Shown: piece by piece, positions 4,206-7,058 of the stretch | Numbering within the stretch: the stretch's first letter is position 1 | How the letters are laid out: each line of letters starts with the position of its first letter | Assembly (NCBI GenBank): GCA_025454715.1 | Contig: JALONY010000077.1 | Coordinates: 1-7,058, forward strand | DNA length: 7,058 bases | From: Anaerolineae bacterium | Lineage (GTDB): Bacteria; Chloroflexota; Anaerolineae; Aggregatilineales; Phototrophicaceae | Reading direction: 5' to 3' | Notes under the pieces: model-generated | The model's database searches: none | Told to the model about the DNA's origin: nothing | Seen by the model: only the letters and a program-made list of their open reading frames with translations | Position numbers and translations under genes: made by a program

Positions 4206-4805
4206 CTACCCCCGCCGCCGCGTGTTGCCGAGGATGAACCCGACCACCACCACCGCCACGCCGACCCACCACCACACCCATGCGCGGTCGTGGGTCACGG
4301 GGGGGAGCACATCCGCCATCACGGTCTTGGGCACCGCCTCCAGCCGCACCACCGCATAGCGCCGCGCCGTCTTCTTCAACGCTTGTGGCTGGATTTCGGC
4401 TTGCTTGCGCGCCGACCACGTCACCCAGCGCAATGGCGCGGGCACGCTGAGGCGAAACAAGAACAGCGCCCGCACCGCCTCGGCCTCATCGGTCACGATC
4501 GTGGCGCGCACCGGCCTACTGCTATCGCCAATCCGCAAGGTGGCGTAGGTCTGGTCGCGGATGTGCGCGAACCAGCGCGCCGTGTCCGGCTCGGGCGAAA
4601 TCACGTAAATGCGCGAGCCGTGCCGCCGGTATTCCAACGGGGTATGGCGCGCCCCGACCGTGGTGGTCTTGCGCGTGGTCAAAATCAAGACGGGCAACGC
4701 GCCCATCGCCCGCGCCAGACCCACGCGGTACAGCGTCACCGGAAAGCGCCGCCACATCTTTTTCAAGCGCTGGCGTAGCGCATCGATTGTTAAGAGAGTC
4801 GTCAT
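4206..4805 (-). CDS. Deazaflavin/nitroreductase-family (DUF385-like) protein with C-terminal membrane anchor
   Basis: About 199 residues. Residues 36-115 look like the split-barrel fold of the F420H2-dependent/nitroreductase group: a strand LPVLILTTRKTTT, the TPLEY motif (55-59) followed by YRRHGSRIYVIS, then DTARWFAHIRDQ with the conserved Trp (about 78), and VRATIVTDEAEA. The usual GR-K-(S/T)-G cofactor loop is altered to TRKTTTVGARH, so cofactor use is uncertain. Members typically end soon after the barrel; here a basic linker leads to a Trp/Val-rich hydrophobic segment AWVWWWVGVAVVVVGFILGN (about 175-194) and a short Arg-rich tail. This predicts a tail-anchored protein with the barrel in the cytosol. 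ATG at 4805 is chosen. An in-frame GTG at 4829 would add eight residues, and neither has a clear ribosome-binding site. The neighbours are convergent (hydrolase) and divergent (folE), giving no pathway clue. Confidence 0.75.
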   Translation of the reverse strand: MTTLLTIDALRQRLKKMWRRFPVTLYRVGLARAMGALPVLILTTRKTTTVGARHTPLEYRRHGSRIYVISPEPDTARWFAHIRDQTYATLRIGDSSRPVRATIVTDEAEAVRALFLFRLSVPAPLRWVTWSARKQAEIQPQALKKTARRYAVVRLEAVPKTVMADVLPPVTHDRAWVWWWVGVAVVVVGFILGNTRRRG

Positions 4806-4850
4806 CGGTTTGATTTTCAAGAGCAACACATAAAGGCTAAAGACACTCTA

Positions 4851-4879
4851 AGGGTACATCGGTTGAGCACACGGGGCAA
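4851..4879 (-). promoter_or_regulatory. Weak candidate promoter, nitroreductase-like gene
   Basis: On the minus strand, TTGCCC (4879-4874) and TACCCT (4856-4851) are separated by 17 bases. The -10 is poor. Initiation would fall near 4845. This is the best pair I find in the 218-base divergent spacer for this direction. Confidence 0.22.
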
Positions 4880-4967
4880 CACACTAGATACGATAGAGCG
4901 CCTAAACGTCGGGTGAGGGTTGTGTATGGTCTGTCTGAGATATGGTCATTTTGCGCTCAAAGCGGCC

Positions 4968-4973
4968 TATACT
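4968..4973 (+). promoter_or_regulatory. Candidate folE -10 element
   Basis: TATACT matches the -10 consensus at 5 of 6 positions and would start transcription near 4980, giving a leader of about 44 bases. No good -35 lies 16-18 bases upstream (TCATT around 4946-4950), so an activator or a different sigma preference would be needed. Confidence 0.33.
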
Positions 4974-5023
4974 TAGCAGGTCTAAACAATTTTCATCCAA
5001 GCATCGTGGAGTTGAATGTACTC

Positions 5024-5833
5024 ATGGGCGCAAATACCCCTCGCAAGAACGGCAATGGCAACGGCCACAAAAACGGCAACGGTAACGGTCACAAAAACGG
5101 CAATGGCAACGGCAACGGCCACAAGAACGGCAACGGCACCTATGGGCACGACGGGGTCGATGTTCAGGCGACCGAAGGCGACATCTTCGGGCAACTGCGC
5201 GACAAGTTCACGTCCGAGGCGTTCTTGCGCACGTTCGAGCTGGACTTGCCCGAGGTCGATTTGCCGGCCATCGCCGACGCCACCCGCGAAGTCCTGACCG
5301 CGGTGGGCGAGAACCCCGACCGCGAGGGCTTGCAACGCACCCCGCAGCGCGTGGCCAAGGCCATGGCCGAATTGCTGCAAGGCTACCGCGTCAACCCGTC
5401 CAAGCTGATTAACGACGCGCTGTTCGAGGTCGAGTACGACGACATGGTCATCGTGCGCGACATCCCCTATCAGAGCCTGTGCGAGCACCACATGCTGCCG
5501 TTCTTGGGCAAGGCGCAAATCGCCTACATCCCCAATGGCAAGGTGATTGGCCTGAGCAAAATCCCGCGCATCGTCGATATGTTCGCCCAGCGCTTGCAGG
5601 TGCAGGAGCGCATGACCCGCCAAATCGCCGAGTTCATCGACGAGGTGTTGCAGCCCAAGGGCGTGGCGGTCGTGCTGGACGGCGTGCACATGTGCTCGAT
5701 GATCCGCGGCGTCAAGAAGCATGGTAGCGGCATGACCACCAGCTCGATGCTGGGCGTGTTCCGCAGTGACGACCGCACCCGCGCCGAGTTCATGGCGCAC
5801 ATCCACCGCGCCAGCGGCCAGAGCTTCATGTAA
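5024..5833 (+). CDS. folE: GTP cyclohydrolase I with repeat-rich N-terminal extension
   Basis: This enzyme converts GTP to 7,8-dihydroneopterin triphosphate and formate, the first step of the folate/pterin pathway, in the cytosol as a homodecamer. The catalytic domain starts near residue 80 and is typical: [19 protein letters not shown], then CEHH (Cys153, His155, His156), [35 protein letters not shown] with His222 and Cys224, and a TTSSMLGVF tail. Cys153, His156 and Cys224 correspond to the zinc ligands of the E. coli enzyme, so it is the zinc-dependent FolE type. The 269 residues exceed the usual ~190-220 because residues 8-38 are a low-complexity Lys-Asn-Gly-His repeat. ATG at 5024 is chosen: GTGGAG lies at 5006-5011. 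A longer frame from GTG at 4913 lacks a ribosome-binding site and would run through the candidate promoter. It is transcribed alone and ends in a strong terminator. Confidence 0.95.
   Translation: MGANTPRKNGNGNGHKNGNGNGHKNGNGNGNGHKNGNGTYGHDGVDVQATEGDIFGQLRDKFTSEAFLRTFELDLPEVDLPAIADATREVLTAVGENPDREGLQRTPQRVAKAMAELLQGYRVNPSKLINDALFEVEYDDMVIVRDIPYQSLCEHHMLPFLGKAQIAYIPNGKVIGLSKIPRIVDMFAQRLQVQERMTRQIAEFIDEVLQPKGVAVVLDGVHMCSMIRGVKKHGSGMTTSSMLGVFRSDDRTRAEFMAHIHRASGQSFM
5045..5137 (+). repeat. In-frame repeat coding for (Lys-Asn-Gly...His) units in FolE
   Basis: Four units begin at 5045, 5069, 5093 and 5123. Two are 24 bases (KNGNGNGH), one is 30 bases ([10 protein letters not shown]) and one is a 15-base partial (KNGNG). 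The units differ at synonymous sites (AAC/AAT, GGC/GGT, AAA/AAG), so the peptide pattern is kept while the DNA has drifted. Confidence 0.9.
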
Positions 5834-5867
5834 GGCCGACGCGCCCGCGTCCGCTCAGCACCCTCCG

Positions 5868-5900
5868 AAAGCCCCTCTCGATGCGAGAGGGGCTTTTTTT
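5868..5900 (+). terminator. Intrinsic terminator of folE
   Basis: A perfect 13-base stem (5868-5880 with 5884-5896; AAAGCCCCTCTCG and its complement) has an ATG loop and ends in a run of seven T (5894-5900), starting 35 bases after the folE stop. On the other strand the stem is followed by only TTT, so it may also slow transcription coming from the antiporter gene. Confidence 0.92.
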
Positions 5901-5949
5901 GTCGTGTGGCCGCGAGGGATGCGGTGGGGTTCGACGTTCGACACGCCCG

Positions 5950-5970
5950 GTAGGGGCGCGTGCTGTGCCC
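5950..5970 (+). repeat. Diverged REP-like element
   Basis: GTAG (5950-5953) is followed by GGGCGCGTGCTGTGCCC. Compared with the type A element near the left edge it lacks three bases (AGC) of the first arm and has one substitution. It lies in the convergent spacer between folE and the antiporter gene, 18 bases past the antiporter stop codon. Confidence 0.55.
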
Positions 5971-5987
5971 ACAAAGATAGCGCGCCC

Positions 5988-7058
5988 TCACGGCGCGCTG
6001 TGCGCCACCGCCTCGACCACCGGCATGACGAAGAACGCGATGCCGAAGATGGCGTAAATCCCCAGCAGCATCGCCCCCTCCAACCAGTTGGACTCGCCGT
6101 CTTGGGCGATGAAGGCCGCGATGAACGACGACGCGGCCAGCGCAATCAGCTCGAACCCGTTGAACACCAACAGCATCGGCGTCGGCGTCAGCAGGCTGAT
6201 GAACACCAGCACCGGCGCGACGAACAGCGCGATTTGCAAGCTGCTGCCCAGCGAAATCGCCATGCTCAGCTCCATCTTGTTTTTGTAGGCCACCTGCACC
6301 GCCACGAGGTGCTCGGCCACGTTGCCAATCAATGGGATGAGGATGATGCCGATGAACACCTCGGACAGGCCGAACTGCACGCTGACCACCTCGACCGCCC
6401 CGACCAGCGCCTCGGACATGAACACGATGCCCAGCGTGCTGAAAATCAGCATCACCACCGCGGTCGGGACGCTCCACTTGGCGTGGTGCACGTCCTCCGC
6501 CGCCGATTCGCGGTCGGTCACGCTGTCCTTGCTGGTGAAGCTGTAAAACACGCTCAGACCATACAACACGATCATGATGACTGCCACGCCCTCACTGAGG
6601 GGCAATTCACGGGCGAGGTCACCGGCGATGGCGACATCGAACAGCGACGGCACCATCAAGGCGAACAAGGCCAAAATCAACAGGGTGGCATTGACCCCCG
6701 CCGTGCGGCGGTTAAACGACTGGGTGCCGTTCTTGACCCCGCCGAACAACAAGCTCAGACCCAACACCAGCAGCAAATTACCGATAATCGACCCCGCAAT
6801 CGAGGCGCGCACGAGATCTACCAAGCCCTCGCGCAGGGCGAAGATGGTGATGATGAGCTCGGCGGCGTTGCCCAACGTAGCGTTGAGCAACCCACCGACC
6901 TTGGGGCCGGTGTGCACGGCCAATTCCTCGGTCGATTCGCCGACCAGCTTGGCCAGCGGGATGATGGCGGCGCACGCCAGCAAGAAGATGACCAACGGTT
7001 CCCAATGCAGCACGAACTCGCCCACCAACGTGAGCGGCACGGCGATGAGCAGGTAATA
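5988..7058 (-). CDS. Ca2+/H+ antiporter, CaCA/CAX family (5' end outside window)
   Basis: A membrane exchanger that expels Ca2+ (possibly other cations) in exchange for protons across the cytoplasmic membrane. The visible part, counted from the GTG at 7040, has about eleven hydrophobic segments. The two inverted CaCA repeats are marked by GNAAELI (57-63, with acidic Glu61) and GNVAEHL (239-245, Glu243), the transport-site signatures. GGLLNATLGN, SIIGNLLLVLGL and SLGSSLQIALF are typical for CAX. A hydrophilic acidic-histidine loop (about 171-187) separates the two halves, as in family members. The frame continues without stop from 7040 to the right edge as YYLLIAV, and CAX proteins normally begin with such a hydrophobic stretch before the conserved LHWE, so the true start lies beyond 7058 and GTG 7040 is probably internal. 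Stop is TGA at 5988-5990. Likely chaA/cax-type; specificity for Ca2+ is by family only. Confidence 0.93.
   Translation of the reverse strand, partial: YYLLIAVPLTLVGEFVLHWEPLVIFLLACAAIIPLAKLVGESTEELAVHTGPKVGGLLNATLGNAAELIITIFALREGLVDLVRASIAGSIIGNLLLVLGLSLLFGGVKNGTQSFNRRTAGVNATLLILALFALMVPSLFDVAIAGDLARELPLSEGVAVIMIVLYGLSVFYSFTSKDSVTDRESAAEDVHHAKWSVPTAVVMLIFSTLGIVFMSEALVGAVEVVSVQFGLSEVFIGIILIPLIGNVAEHLVAVQVAYKNKMELSMAISLGSSLQIALFVAPVLVFISLLTPTPMLLVFNGFELIALAASSFIAAFIAQDGESNWLEGAMLLGIYAIFGIAFFVMPVVEAVAHSAP

Noticed and set aside
4913..5023. Longer FolE start at GTG 4913
   Set aside because: No ribosome-binding sequence precedes it, the extra 37 residues look unlike a FolE N-terminus, and it would overlap the TATACT promoter candidate.
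4982..5806. 274-codon minus-strand ORF opposite folE
   Set aside because: Mirror of the folE reading frame in GC-rich DNA. Its composition ([18 protein letters not shown]) is a shadow effect, including the antisense of the Asn-Gly repeat.
5524..6477. 317-codon minus-strand ORF spanning the folE and antiporter ends
   Set aside because: It crosses the folE terminator and overlaps two well-supported genes in other frames. The translation is Arg/Gly/Ala-rich with no family features.
1..7058. A novel defence, mobile or biosynthetic system
   Set aside because: All sizeable genes are housekeeping or common families, arranged mostly as single transcription units, and no transposase, integrase, nuclease or toxin-antitoxin pair is encoded.

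Overview
The window looks like an ordinary chromosomal stretch of a GC-rich bacterium. Three things make Chloroflexota the best guess: the strong GC preference at third codon positions, a threonyl-tRNA synthetase without a TGS domain, and GTAG-headed palindromic intergenic repeats of a kind I associate with that phylum. This assignment is an inference from style; no ribosomal RNA or other phylogenetic marker is present.

Layout, left to right. Positions 1-89 hold the probable 3' end of an unidentified plus-strand gene. Positions 90-482 are non-coding and packed with REP-like palindromes, including a 98-bp unit in near-perfect tandem. thrS (minus, 483-2288) follows. A 181-base spacer with three hairpins and a candidate thrS promoter separates it from a 148-residue conserved-looking unknown protein (minus, 2470-2916). 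A relatively AT-rich divergent region (2917-3204) has inverted repeats, a candidate promoter and a six-codon leader ORF for the minus gene. An alpha/beta hydrolase (plus, 3205-4110) converges on a deazaflavin/nitroreductase-like protein with a C-terminal membrane anchor (minus, 4206-4805). A 218-base divergent spacer leads to folE, GTP cyclohydrolase I (plus, 5024-5833), which has an unusual Asn/Gly/His/Lys repeat near its N-terminus. folE ends in a strong intrinsic terminator and converges on a Ca2+/H+ antiporter gene of the CaCA family (minus, 5988 to the right edge, 5' end outside the window).

The genes do not form an evident pathway. They are a translation enzyme, a pterin/folate entry enzyme, an ion exchanger, a hydrolase, a putative flavin-type oxidoreductase and an unknown. 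The only same-strand neighbours with both ends in view are the unknown 148-residue gene and thrS, and the hairpins and promoter between them argue that they are at least partly uncoupled.

I found no phage, defence, secretion, CRISPR or biosynthetic system. The signals most worth a second look are the REP/BIME-like array whose outermost, degenerate member supplies the thrS stop codon, the long hairpin overlapping the thrS promoter, the repeat-bearing FolE extension, the leader ORF before the unknown gene, and the membrane-tailed nitroreductase-fold protein.
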